Source of the DNA: Halomonas lysinitropha
GTDB lineage: Bacteria; Pseudomonadota; Gammaproteobacteria; Pseudomonadales; Halomonadaceae
Assembly: GCF_902500215.1 (NCBI RefSeq)
Contig: NZ_CABVOU010000021.1
Coordinates: 62,001 to 126,000, forward strand
Length of the DNA stretch: 64,000 bases
Direction of reading: 5' to 3'
Shown: one piece after another, positions 17,809 to 26,011 of the stretch
Layout: each line of letters opens with the position of its first letter
How positions within the stretch are numbered: the first letter of the stretch is position 1
Program-made: the position numbers and the translations under genes
Notes under the pieces: generated by a model
Databases searched by the model: none
Told to the model about the DNA's origin: nothing
Seen by the model: the letters and a program-made list of their open reading frames with translations, nothing else

Positions 17809-20757
17809 ATGAGCGATTTCTCTCCCGGCCAGCGCTGGATCAGCGACGGCGAGGCCGAACTCGGCCTGGGCACCATTCTCAATAGCGATGCCCGCAGCGT
17901 TACCGTGCTCTTCGGCGCCAGCCAGGAAACCCGCACCTACAGCAGCCGCAACGCCCCCCTGACCCGGGTGGCCTTCGGCAGCGGCGACCGCATCCAGTCC
18001 GCCGAGGGCTGGCAGATGACCGTCGATGACAGCAAGGAGGTCGGCGGCCTGATCGTCTATATCGGCGAGGACGACGCCGGCGAGCTGTGCGAGCTGCCCG
18101 AGGCGCGGCTCGCCGACACCATGCAGTTCGACCAGGCCCGCGACCGCCTGCTTACCGGCCAGGTCGACCGCAACGACTGGTTCGATCTACGCTTTCGCAC
18201 CCTGCACCACTTCCACCGCATCCAGCAGAACCCGGCGCTCGGCCTGGCCGGGCCGCGCATCGATCTGATACCCCACCAGCTCTACATCGCCGACGAGGTG
18301 GCCCGCCGCCACGCGCCGCGGGTGCTGCTGGCCGATGAGGTAGGGCTGGGCAAGACCATCGAGGCAGGATTGATCCTGCACCGCCTGCTGCTCACCGGCC
18401 GCGCCGAGCGAGCGCTGATCCTGGTGCCGGCGAGCCTGACCCACCAGTGGCTGGTGGAGCTGTTGCGCCGTTTCGCCCTGGAGGTCACCCTGCTCGACGA
18501 GCAGCAGAGCCAGGCCCACGGCGATGCCAACCCCTTCGACACCGGTCAGTTGGTGCTGGCCAGCCAGGACTGGCTATTCGCCAACCCCCACCGCCAACAG
18601 CAGGCGCTGGCCTGCGACTGGGACCTGCTGATCGTCGACGAGGCCCACCACCTCGACTGGAGCCCGGAACAGAGCGGCCCCGGCTACGACTGTGTAGGAC
18701 GCCTGGCTGCCCAGGTGCCCGGCATCCTGCTGCTCACCGCCACCCCGGAGCAGATGGGCCTCACCAGCCACTTTGCGCGGCTGCGCCTGCTCGACCCCGA
18801 CCGCTACCACAGCCTCGAGGCCTTCCGAGAGGAAGAGCAACACTACGTGGAGGTCGCCGAGGCGATCGACGCCCTGGAGCGCCTGCCAGGAGAAGACACC
18901 GATCGCCATCGGGTTGCCGCGGTGATCGTCGAGCCCGACAGTCTGGCCCTGCTCGATACACTCGCCGACCCCGAGCGAGGCGATGACCAGCACGCCGCCG
19001 CCCGCGATCAGCTGCGCGACCAGCTGCTGGACCGCCACGGCACCGGCCGGGTGATGTTTCGCAACAGTCGCCGCCATGTGGGGGGCTTTCCGGAGCGTCG
19101 CCTGCACCTTACGGCGCTCGAGGCGCCCTCCTCCTACCGCCGAGTGCTGCGCCGCCTGGCCCGTGACGAGGACTACCTGGACGAGTTGCTGATCGAGACC
19201 GGCCTCGACCATCCCGAAGTGCTGATCTATCCGGATGCCATGTACCGGGCGCTGACCCACGACCCGCTCAACACCGAACCCTGGTGGCAGTTCGACTCGC
19301 GCGTGACCTGGCTGCTGGAGCGTCTCGCCGACGACACCGAGACGGGGTTCGCCGACGACAAGGTGCTGGTGATCGCCCACCACCGCGAGACCGCCTTGGG
19401 ACTTGCCGAGGGGCTACGGGTACTCGGCGGCTACCAGGCGCCGGTGTTCCATGAGGGCCTCACGCTGATGGAGCGCGACCGTGCCGCGGCGGCCTTCGCC
19501 GACCCGGAAGAGGGCTGTCAGGTGCTGGTCTGCTCGGAGATCGGCTCGGAAGGACGCAACTTCCAGTTCTGCCGCCATCTGGTGATGTTCGATCTTCCGC
19601 TGCACCCCGACCAGCTGGAGCAGCGCATCGGCCGGCTCGACCGCATCGGCCAGCGCCACGCCATCGAGCTGCATGTGCCGGTGTTCGCCGACAGCCCCGG
19701 GGAGAAGCTGCTGCGCTGGTATCACCAGGGCATGGACGCCTTCAGCGCGCCCCATGGCCTGGGCAGCGAAATCCATGCCGCCTTCGGCGACACCCTCGCC
19801 GACAGCCTGCTCGACGACGAGGCCCTCGAGGAGGTGATCGCGGAGACCCGGTCGCTGTTCGAGGCGCGCCTGGCCGAGCGCGATGCCGGGCGCAACCGCC
19901 TGCTGGAGCTCAACGCCTGCCGACACGAGCGCGCCGATGCAGTCATCGAGGCGATCCGCGAGCTCGATGCCGACAAGGCCCTGACCCGCTACCTGGACCA
20001 GGCGCTGGACATCTTCGGCGTCGACAGCCAGGAACTGGGCGGCGACATCCTGCATCTGCAGCCGAGCCCACAGATGCTCGACGGCCTGCCAGGCCTGGTG
20101 AAAGGGGAGGAGGGCTTCTCGGCCACCTTCTCCCGCGCCCGGGCCCTCGCGCGGGACGATGTCCAGCGCCTCTCCTGGGAGCACCCGCTGCTACGCGAGA
20201 TGATGGGGCGTATTCTCGACGGGCCCATGGGCAATACGGCGCTGGCCCTGCTCAGGCATCCGGCGATTCCCGCCGGCAGGCTGATGGTCGAGCTGGTCTT
20301 CCGTACCCACTGTCCCGCACCGAAGCGTCTGCACCTCAACCGCTTTCTGCCGCCCACCGCGGTGCGGGTGCTGCTCGACGAATCCGGCACCAATCTGACT
20401 GACAAGATCTCCTTCACTGGCCTCTCCAAGGCCGTGCAGAAGGTCAAGAAGGCAGTGGCCCGGGACCTGATCAAGAGCCGCCACGACCGGCTGCGCGAGC
20501 TGCTCGACGGCGGCGAGGCGGAGGCCGAGCGGGAACTGCCGAGCATCGTCGAGGCTGCTCAGGGGCGTATGCGGGCCGAGCTCGATGCCGAGCTCAGCCG
20601 CCTGGAGGCGCTCTCGCGTCTCAACCCGGCGGTGCGTGCCGACGAGCTCGAGGCGTTACGCACCGAGCGCGCCGCCCTGGACGAGGCCATTGAGGGCACC
20701 CGGCTGCGCCTGGACGCGGTCCGGGTGATCGTCACCGTGGGTGAGGAAGCGCGGTGA
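17809..20757 (+). CDS. rapA: RNA polymerase-associated ATPase RapA (HepA)
   Basis: RapA is a SWI2/SNF2 ATPase that binds RNA polymerase and promotes its recycling. The 982-residue length matches the family (968 in E. coli). The N-terminal Tudor-like region begins MSDFSPGQRWISDGEAELGL. Motif I is DEVGLGKTIEAG near residue 176 and the DEAHH box is near residue 277. Helicase motifs V-VI appear as SEIGSEGRNFQFC and QRIGRLDRIGQRH. GAGG lies 5 bases before ATG. No frameshift is present. Confidence 0.96.
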   Translation: MSDFSPGQRWISDGEAELGLGTILNSDARSVTVLFGASQETRTYSSRNAPLTRVAFGSGDRIQSAEGWQMTVDDSKEVGGLIVYIGEDDAGELCELPEARLADTMQFDQARDRLLTGQVDRNDWFDLRFRTLHHFHRIQQNPALGLAGPRIDLIPHQLYIADEVARRHAPRVLLADEVGLGKTIEAGLILHRLLLTGRAERALILVPASLTHQWLVELLRRFALEVTLLDEQQSQAHGDANPFDTGQLVLASQDWLFANPHRQQQALACDWDLLIVDEAHHLDWSPEQSGPGYDCVGRLAAQVPGILLLTATPEQMGLTSHFARLRLLDPDRYHSLEAFREEEQHYVEVAEAIDALERLPGEDTDRHRVAAVIVEPDSLALLDTLADPERGDDQHAAARDQLRDQLLDRHGTGRVMFRNSRRHVGGFPERRLHLTALEAPSSYRRVLRRLARDEDYLDELLIETGLDHPEVLIYPDAMYRALTHDPLNTEPWWQFDSRVTWLLERLADDTETGFADDKVLVIAHHRETALGLAEGLRVLGGYQAPVFHEGLTLMERDRAAAAFADPEEGCQVLVCSEIGSEGRNFQFCRHLVMFDLPLHPDQLEQRIGRLDRIGQRHAIELHVPVFADSPGEKLLRWYHQGMDAFSAPHGLGSEIHAAFGDTLADSLLDDEALEEVIAETRSLFEARLAERDAGRNRLLELNACRHERADAVIEAIRELDADKALTRYLDQALDIFGVDSQELGGDILHLQPSPQMLDGLPGLVKGEEGFSATFSRARALARDDVQRLSWEHPLLREMMGRILDGPMGNTALALLRHPAIPAGRLMVELVFRTHCPAPKRLHLNRFLPPTAVRVLLDESGTNLTDKISFTGLSKAVQKVKKAVARDLIKSRHDRLRELLDGGEAEAERELPSIVEAAQGRMRAELDAELSRLEALSRLNPAVRADELEALRTERAALDEAIEGTRLRLDAVRVIVTVGEEAR

Positions 20758-20778
20758 ATCAGACGAGTCGGGGCTGAT

Positions 20779-20970
20779 CCGGGGACAGGACTGCGAGCGG
20801 GGCCGGCCTTCCGGAGGCGCTGTGAACCCCTCCCTGGGCGCTACCGATGCCCAGCTTCGCTCTCGCGTCCCGCTCCGCTTGCAGGACCGGTGCTGGCCAT
20901 CCTTGGCCAGCCCGTTCGAAGCAGTGCTTCTCACCCCTGGCATAGGACCTCCTCTTCGGCCTGTCCCCGG
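20779..20970. repeat. Structured intergenic element bounded by an 11-bp inverted repeat
   Basis: CCGGGGACAGG (20779-20789) and CCTGTCCCCGG (20960-20970) are exact inverse copies bounding 192 bases. Inside are further dyads: GCTGGCCA/TGGCCAGC (20892-20911, 4-base loop), GAAGCA/TGCTTC (20919-20931) and CCGG-rich stems. It lies between the convergent rapA and epimerase genes and has no open frame with coding features. It could serve as their terminator, or be a copy of a dispersed MITE- or REP-like repeat. Confidence 0.6.
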
Positions 20971-20996
20971 CGCCCCTCAGCGTGTTTCGGGAAGCA

Positions 20997-21902
20997 TCAC
21001 CCCAGGATATCGGCCAGGGCGGCTTCCAGGGTCTGGAACTTGAACTCAAAGCCGGCCTCGAGCAGCCGGGCCGGGCGCATGTCGGCGCCGGTGAGCAGCA
21101 GCCGCGACATCTCCCCGAACGCGGTCTCCAGGGCAATGGCCGGTACCGGTATCAGGGCGGGGCGCCCCAGCTGCTTCGCCAGGATGCGGGTGAACTCGGC
21201 ATTGGTGACGGGATGGGGCGCACTGCCGTTGAAGGGGCCCTCCAGGTCCTCGCGCTCCAGCAGAAAGATGATGGCCCCGACCAGATCCTCACGGTGGACC
21301 CAGGGCATGAACTGCTTGCCGTCGCCAAAGCGACCGCCCAGCCCCATCTTGAAGGGCGGCAGCATCTTCTGCAGGCTGCCGCCGCCAATATCCAGCACCA
21401 GGCCAATGCGCAGCACAGCCACGCGAACGCCGAAGTCCTCGACCTTCCGGGCGGTTTCCTCCCAACGCTTGCAGAGGCGGTGCGCGAATTCGTCATGGGG
21501 CGGTGTCTCTTCGGTAACCTCGCCATCGCCCTGGTCACCGTAGTAACCCATGGCCGACGCCGAGACCATCACCTGAGGCGTGCGACCCTGACTGGACTCG
21601 AGCTGTTCGCAGAGCGTGACCAGATCCCGGGTGATATTGACTCGGGAGTCGATCAGACGCTTCTTCTGGTCGTCACTCCAGCGTTTCGCGGCAATCGGCT
21701 CGCCGGCCAGATTGACGATGGCATCCGGCGGCGTATCGACGAAATCGAGCACCGAACGGCGGATGTCGCTGCCTTCAGGCAGGCGATCGCGCACCTGCTC
21801 CGGTTCCCGCGACACCACCAGTAGGCGATGCCCAGCCTCCTTCAGTCGCCGGCAGAGCCGTTGCCCGACAAAACCGCTGCCGCCCGTGATCAGCACTCGC
21901 AT
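20997..21902 (-). CDS. NAD-dependent epimerase-like protein, TIGR01777 (YfcH) family
   Basis: The start at 21902 (MRVLITGGSGFVGQRLC) has GGAGGG about 8 bases upstream and gives 301 residues. The Rossmann motif TGGSGFVG is at residues 7-14. SASAMGYYG resembles the SDR serine/tyrosine site, and WVHREDLVGAI and FNGSAPHPVTN are typical of the TIGR01777 family. Some relatives act in cell division (the SulA-like label) or lipid metabolism; no reaction is established. It is divergent from the FAD oxidoreductase, and the shared 85-base gap holds an operator-like motif. Confidence 0.88.
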   Translation of the reverse strand: MRVLITGGSGFVGQRLCRRLKEAGHRLLVVSREPEQVRDRLPEGSDIRRSVLDFVDTPPDAIVNLAGEPIAAKRWSDDQKKRLIDSRVNITRDLVTLCEQLESSQGRTPQVMVSASAMGYYGDQGDGEVTEETPPHDEFAHRLCKRWEETARKVEDFGVRVAVLRIGLVLDIGGGSLQKMLPPFKMGLGGRFGDGKQFMPWVHREDLVGAIIFLLEREDLEGPFNGSAPHPVTNAEFTRILAKQLGRPALIPVPAIALETAFGEMSRLLLTGADMRPARLLEAGFEFKFQTLEAALADILG

Positions 21903-21930
21903 CCAGAATCCCTCCCAAGCCACCGTGAGT

Positions 21931-21947
21931 TATACAGCCGTTGTACA
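21931..21947. promoter_or_regulatory. Operator-like dyad TATACA-N5-TGTACA in a divergent promoter
   Basis: TATACA (21931-21936) and TGTACA (21942-21947) form a near-perfect dyad with a 5-base spacer, between the divergent epimerase and FAD oxidoreductase genes. The same layout recurs at 25601-25617. Such TGTACA-type dyads fit LitR/CarH-like MerR regulators, and a gene of that type lies 1.2 kb downstream. Binding is an inference. Confidence 0.55.
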
Positions 21948-21987
21948 CTTCTGCTAGTCTAGCCATCAACGCCGTTGACTGCACGAG

Positions 21988-23052
21988 ATGACCATGCCCC
22001 AGCCTCACGATTCCACCGCCATCATCGGCGCGGGTATTGCCGGCCTCGCCTGCGGCCAGGCCCTGCACTCCGCCGACCAGCCTGTGCGCCTGTTCGACAA
22101 GGGCCGAGCCCCTGGCGGGCGAATGTCCAGCCGCCGGCTACCGGCCGCCGTCGTCGATCATGGTGCCCAATTCTTCAGCGTGCGCGACTCGGCCTTCCGT
22201 CGCCGGGTGAGAGACTGGCAGGATGCGGGCCATGTCGCCACCTGGCCCGATACCCTCTGGCAGGTGGACGAGAAAGGTTGGCAGCGTCACCGTGACGATG
22301 TCGAACGCTTCATCGGCACCCCGAGCATGAGTGCCGTCCCCCGCCGACTGGCCGAGGGACTCGACATCGTCACCGCTACGCGCATCGAGCGCCTCGCTTC
22401 CCGAGACGACGGGTGGTGGCTACTGGACCAGCATCAGCAGCAGCATGGTCCCTTCGCGCGAGTCGTGATCGCCATACCCACGCCGCAGGCCGCGGCGCTG
22501 CTGGTTGACCACGAGCCGGCCCTCACGGAGGCCTGCGAGGCCGTGATCCAGCGCCCCTGCTGGACCGCCTGGGCATGCTTTGATGCCCCCTTGCCATCCC
22601 TGCCGGGCGTCGATGACGACTGGCAGGCGGTGCGCCTGGATCCCGGCCAGGACCGGGCGCCGGCCGCCGATCCGCTGCGCTTCGTCACCCGCAACGACCA
22701 CAAGCCCGGACGCCATGAACAGGGCGAGAGCCTCAGCCTGCTGGCAAGGCTGGAGTGGAGCGAAGCCAACCTGGCGCTCGATGCCGAGGCCGTGGCCCGG
22801 CAACTGCTCGAGGCCTTCCACGAGTGTCTCCCGAAGGGTGTCACCCTGCCCGAACCCAGCGACCTGGGCGCCCACCTCTGGCGTTACGCCCAGCCGAACG
22901 TCTTCGCCGCGGGCGAGGCCGTCAACCTCGACTATCGGCGCTCGTCCACGGGCCTGGCGCTATGTGGCGACGGCTGGCGCGGGCCGCGGGTCGAGGATGC
23001 CTGGCTCTCCGGCCACCACCTCGGCGAGGCCCTGGCGGCCGACACCCCCTGA
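21988..23052 (+). CDS. FAD/NAD(P)-dependent oxidoreductase, renalase-like (COG3380)
   Basis: This 354-residue flavoprotein starts MTMPQPHDSTAIIGAGIAGL; the dinucleotide-binding motif GAGIAG is at about residues 14-19 and GRAPGGRMSSRR follows as in amine-oxidase-type folds. The late GLALCGDGWRGPRVEDAWLSG is the usual C-terminal FAD-binding segment. COG3380 proteins are often found in photolyase clusters, but the substrate is unknown. It is the first gene of a long + strand operon. Confidence 0.85.
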   Translation: MTMPQPHDSTAIIGAGIAGLACGQALHSADQPVRLFDKGRAPGGRMSSRRLPAAVVDHGAQFFSVRDSAFRRRVRDWQDAGHVATWPDTLWQVDEKGWQRHRDDVERFIGTPSMSAVPRRLAEGLDIVTATRIERLASRDDGWWLLDQHQQQHGPFARVVIAIPTPQAAALLVDHEPALTEACEAVIQRPCWTAWACFDAPLPSLPGVDDDWQAVRLDPGQDRAPAADPLRFVTRNDHKPGRHEQGESLSLLARLEWSEANLALDAEAVARQLLEAFHECLPKGVTLPEPSDLGAHLWRYAQPNVFAAGEAVNLDYRRSSTGLALCGDGWRGPRVEDAWLSGHHLGEALAADTP

Positions 23053-23074
23053 CCCTTCGCGACTGGAGACTTCC

Positions 23075-23181
23075 ATGTCCTACGCCCTGATCCTGTGCTC
23101 GCCCACGGCTCCAGCGATCCGAACTGGCGAGCGCTCTTCGACCACTTCGCCGAGCAGGCAAGGGAGTCGGCACGCTCATGA
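23075..23181 (+). pseudogene. Frameshifted N-terminal relic of a CbiX-type chelatase
   Basis: ATG at 23075 reads MSYALIL, and one frame over the sequence continues VLAHGSSDPNWRALFDHFAE then QARESARS and stops at 23181. Together these give the N-terminus of a CbiX/sirohydrochlorin cobaltochelatase-like protein (ALIL-LAHGS with the metal-binding His), lacking one base and the remaining 80 or more residues. The stop overlaps the merR start as ATGA, so an operon-style junction has survived deletion of the gene body. Confidence 0.7.
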
Positions 23182-24092
23182 ATGACCAGGCAACCCGCCC
23201 GGCCGATACGCCGCTCTACCCGATCCGCGAAGTCTCCCGGCTGACTGGGGTGAACTCCGTCACCCTGCGCGCCTGGGAGCGACGCTACGGTCTGATCAAG
23301 CCGCAGCGCACCCCCAAGGGACACCGTCTCTATGCCCGCGAGGACATCGAGCGTGTCGAGCGCATCCTGCAGTGGCTGAATCGTGGCGTACCGGTCAGCC
23401 AGGTCCGGGAATTGCTCGATCAGCCGGAGACCGCGGAAACCCCGACACCGGCGGCCGGCGACTGGCCGGGCCAGCGCCGCCTGTTGATCAGCGCCGTACA
23501 GGCCCTGGACCTGAGCCGCCTGGAAGAGTTGTTCAACCAGTCGCTGGCACTCTATCCGGTACCCACCTGCCTGGCCGAACTCTGGCAACCGGTCGTCCGT
23601 CAACTCGAGGAGAGCTGGGGGGAGCAACTCGGCGACGTACTGCAGCGCCGAACCCTCGAAACCTTTCTGCGGACCCGCATCGGCACCCGGCTACTGCATG
23701 CCAACCCGTTGGCCAGAGGCCCGACGCTCCTGGTCATGCCCCTGCCCGATGACCCCGCCCCGCTGTGGGTGTTGCTGACGGCGCTGGCGGCCAGCGACTG
23801 CGGCTACCGGGTGCACCTCTTCGACGCCCCGCTGCCCTGCAGTGAACTGCCCTTGGCGGTGGAGCGCTTCCAGGCGAGGGCTATGCTGCTGGCCAGCGGC
23901 AAGGCGGAAAAGGCCGAGCTGGTTCGGCGCCAGCTGCCACGCCTGGCCGAGCAGCTCGAGGTGCCGCTGATGGCCTGCGGCCCCATGGCACGCATTCGCG
24001 AGGCCGACCTGGAGGGTACTCGCGTGGAGCTGCTGGGCGATGACCTGGGCGAGGCCATGGAAAACCTCCAGGCCCGCCTTCCCGTCCGCTGA
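23178..24092 (+). CDS. MerR-family regulator, LitR/CarH-like, without B12-ligand residues
   Basis: The 304-residue protein has an N-terminal MerR DNA-binding domain (YPIREVSRLTGVNSVTLRAW then ERRYGL, KGHRLYAREDIERV), residues 14-80. A helical domain and a Rossmann-like domain follow, in the layout of cobalamin photoreceptors LitR and CarH. The usual W-x9-EH motif is W147-x9-R157-R158 here, and the D-x-H-x-x-G region reads PDDPAPLW without His or Gly. Adenosylcobalamin sensing is therefore unlikely. It probably controls the surrounding photolyase/lipid operon, possibly via another light or redox sensor. Confidence 0.85.
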   Translation: MNDQATRPADTPLYPIREVSRLTGVNSVTLRAWERRYGLIKPQRTPKGHRLYAREDIERVERILQWLNRGVPVSQVRELLDQPETAETPTPAAGDWPGQRRLLISAVQALDLSRLEELFNQSLALYPVPTCLAELWQPVVRQLEESWGEQLGDVLQRRTLETFLRTRIGTRLLHANPLARGPTLLVMPLPDDPAPLWVLLTALAASDCGYRVHLFDAPLPCSELPLAVERFQARAMLLASGKAEKAELVRRQLPRLAEQLEVPLMACGPMARIREADLEGTRVELLGDDLGEAMENLQARLPVR

Positions 24093-24105
24093 ACCGGAGC
24101 CATCC

Positions 24106-25524
24106 ATGACTCGTCCCGTGATCGTCTGGTTTCGCAGCGACCTGCGCATCCACGACAACACCGCCCTGAGCGCGGCCGCCCGCCAGGGCCCCGTGATCGC
24201 CGTCTTCCTGCGCAGCCTCCCCCACTGGCAGCGCCACGGCCACGGCGCCAACAAGCTCGACTTCTGGGGCCGGGGAGTGGCCGCCCTGGGTGACAGCCTG
24301 GACGGCCTGGGAATCCCGCTGCTACACCGCGATATCGACGACTTCAGCGAGGCCCCGGCGACCCTGCTGGCCATTGCCCGGGAGACCGCCGCGACCGCCC
24401 TGCACTTCAACCGCGAATACCCGGTGGACGAGCTGGCGCGGGATGGCGCGGTGATCGATGCCTTCGACGAGGCGGGCCTCGCCGCCACCGGCCATCATGA
24501 CGCCGTGGCCTTCGCGCCCGGCGAGTTGCTCACCGGCAAGGGCGACTACTATGGCGTCTTCACGCCCTTCGCCAGGGCCTGGCACCGCCAGCTGACGCCG
24601 GAACGGATCGCCCTGCGCGACACCCCGCCGCCTCAGGCACGGCTCGACACCGTCCCCGACCCGCTGCCCGAGCTTCCCGATGTTGACGATACACCCATCG
24701 ACCGCCGCCAGTGGCCGGCCGGCGAAGGGCCTGCCGCCGACCACCTGGAGCGCTTCCTGCGTTTTCGGGGCCGCCACTATGCTGAGCAGCGCGACTTCCC
24801 GGCGGTCCGCGGCACCAGCGAACTCTCGCCCTACCTGGCGCTGGGCATGATCTCCCACCGCCAGTGCCTGCAGGCGGTGATCGCCGAGAACGACGGCGCC
24901 CTGGCGGAGGGCGACGCCGGGCTCACGGCCTGGGTCAACGAACTGGTGTGGCGTGAATTCTATCGTCACGTCGCCGTCGGCTTCCCACGGGTCTGTCGTC
25001 ATCGTGCCTTCCAACGGCACACCGAAGCGCTTGACTGGCGCAATGACGAAGCCGGGTTCGCCGCCTGGTGCGAAGGGCGCACCGGCTACCCCATCGTCGA
25101 TGCCGCCATGCGCCAACTCGCCGCCACCGGCTGGATGCACAACCGGCTGCGCATGGTCACCGCCATGTTCCTGAGCAAGCACCTGCTGATCGACTGGCGC
25201 CGCGGCGAGGCCTTCTTCCTTCGCCACCTGGTGGACGGCGAGTTCTGCGCCAACAACGGGGGTTGGCAGTGGGCCGCCTCCACCGGCACCGATGCCTCAC
25301 CCTACTTCCGCATCTTCAACCCCACGACCCAATCGACGCGCTTCGACCCTGACGGCCGTTTCCTGGCCGAGTGGCTGCCGGAACTGGCCAAGCTGCCCGC
25401 CAAGTCGCGCCATGCCCCCCCGCAGGATCTGTTGGGGGACGTGGACTATCCCGCCCCCATCGTCGACCACCGTGCCGCTCGGGCCCGCGCTCTGGAGGCC
25501 TTCAAGGCCCTCAACAGGGACTGA
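24106..25524 (+). CDS. phrB: Deoxyribodipyrimidine photo-lyase (class I)
   Basis: This 472-residue flavoenzyme repairs cyclobutane pyrimidine dimers using blue light. The start at 24106 (MTRPVIVWFRSDLRIHDNTA) has GGAG 6 bases upstream; the length equals that of E. coli PhrB. The FAD-binding core is clear: TSELSPYLALGMIS, WVNELVWREFYRH, TGYPIVDAAMRQLAATGWMH, NNGGWQWAASTGTDASPYFR. The antenna domain occupies the first 130 residues. It lies 13 bases after the regulator and belongs to the light/oxidant operon. Confidence 0.96.
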   Translation: MTRPVIVWFRSDLRIHDNTALSAAARQGPVIAVFLRSLPHWQRHGHGANKLDFWGRGVAALGDSLDGLGIPLLHRDIDDFSEAPATLLAIARETAATALHFNREYPVDELARDGAVIDAFDEAGLAATGHHDAVAFAPGELLTGKGDYYGVFTPFARAWHRQLTPERIALRDTPPPQARLDTVPDPLPELPDVDDTPIDRRQWPAGEGPAADHLERFLRFRGRHYAEQRDFPAVRGTSELSPYLALGMISHRQCLQAVIAENDGALAEGDAGLTAWVNELVWREFYRHVAVGFPRVCRHRAFQRHTEALDWRNDEAGFAAWCEGRTGYPIVDAAMRQLAATGWMHNRLRMVTAMFLSKHLLIDWRRGEAFFLRHLVDGEFCANNGGWQWAASTGTDASPYFRIFNPTTQSTRFDPDGRFLAEWLPELAKLPAKSRHAPPQDLLGDVDYPAPIVDHRAARARALEAFKALNRD

Positions 25525-25551
25525 TCGGCAACTGATATCGGAGCTCTTGCC

Positions 25552-25986
25552 ATGCGCCAGTTACCCGACCTGGAGGCTTTTTGCGCCTTCTTCAATAAGC
25601 TAGACAAAACCTGTACAAAAAAGCTGCACAAGATATATACTGACGACATCGAATTTGTCGATCCGCTGCACCGTATCAAGGGCCGCGAGGCGCTGGAGGG
25701 CTATTTCCGCACCCTGTACGACAACGTGACATCGTGCCGATTCACCTTCTACGAGACGCTGCAGCAGCAAGACACGGCATTCATCACCTGGACGATGCAC
25801 CTGGTGCACCCCCGCCTCGATGGCGGTCGCGTCGTGGACGTCGAAGGCTGTTCGCACCTGCGCTTTGCGCCGGACGGACGCGTCGTCCAGCACCGCGACT
25901 ACTTCGACGCAGGCGCCCTGCTCTACGAACGATTGCCGGTATTGGGGGGCGCGATACGACTGGTGAAGCGACAACTGGCCCGCTGA
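25552..25986 (+). CDS. SnoaL-like / NTF2-fold protein
   Basis: The 144-residue protein has the small cone-shaped NTF2/SnoaL fold (LHKIYTDDIEFVDPLHRIKG, YFRTLYDNVTSCRF, DYFDAGALLYERLPVLG). Relatives occur between photolyase and SDR genes in similar operons. Function is not established; a lipid- or product-binding role is possible. Codons 15-32 are strikingly A/T-rich and use rare triplets (CTA, ACA, ATA, ACT) unlike the rest of the gene, while the encoded residues still suit the family. This suggests that a regulatory sequence is embedded there. Confidence 0.8.
   Translation: MRQLPDLEAFCAFFNKLDKTCTKKLHKIYTDDIEFVDPLHRIKGREALEGYFRTLYDNVTSCRFTFYETLQQQDTAFITWTMHLVHPRLDGGRVVDVEGCSHLRFAPDGRVVQHRDYFDAGALLYERLPVLGGAIRLVKRQLAR
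25601..25641 (+). promoter_or_regulatory. Operator-like dyad and -10 element inside the SnoaL-like gene
   Basis: TAGACA (25601-25606) and TGTACA (25612-25617) repeat the 5-base-spaced layout seen at 21931-21947. TATACT at 25636-25641 is a good -10, and 19 bases separate it from CTGTAC at 25611-25616, the long spacer typical of MerR-activated promoters. The element may drive the SDR-to-DUF2878 genes separately. Confidence 0.45.
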
Positions 25987-26011
25987 CGGCCACCGAAAAC
26001 GGGGAGAAATC

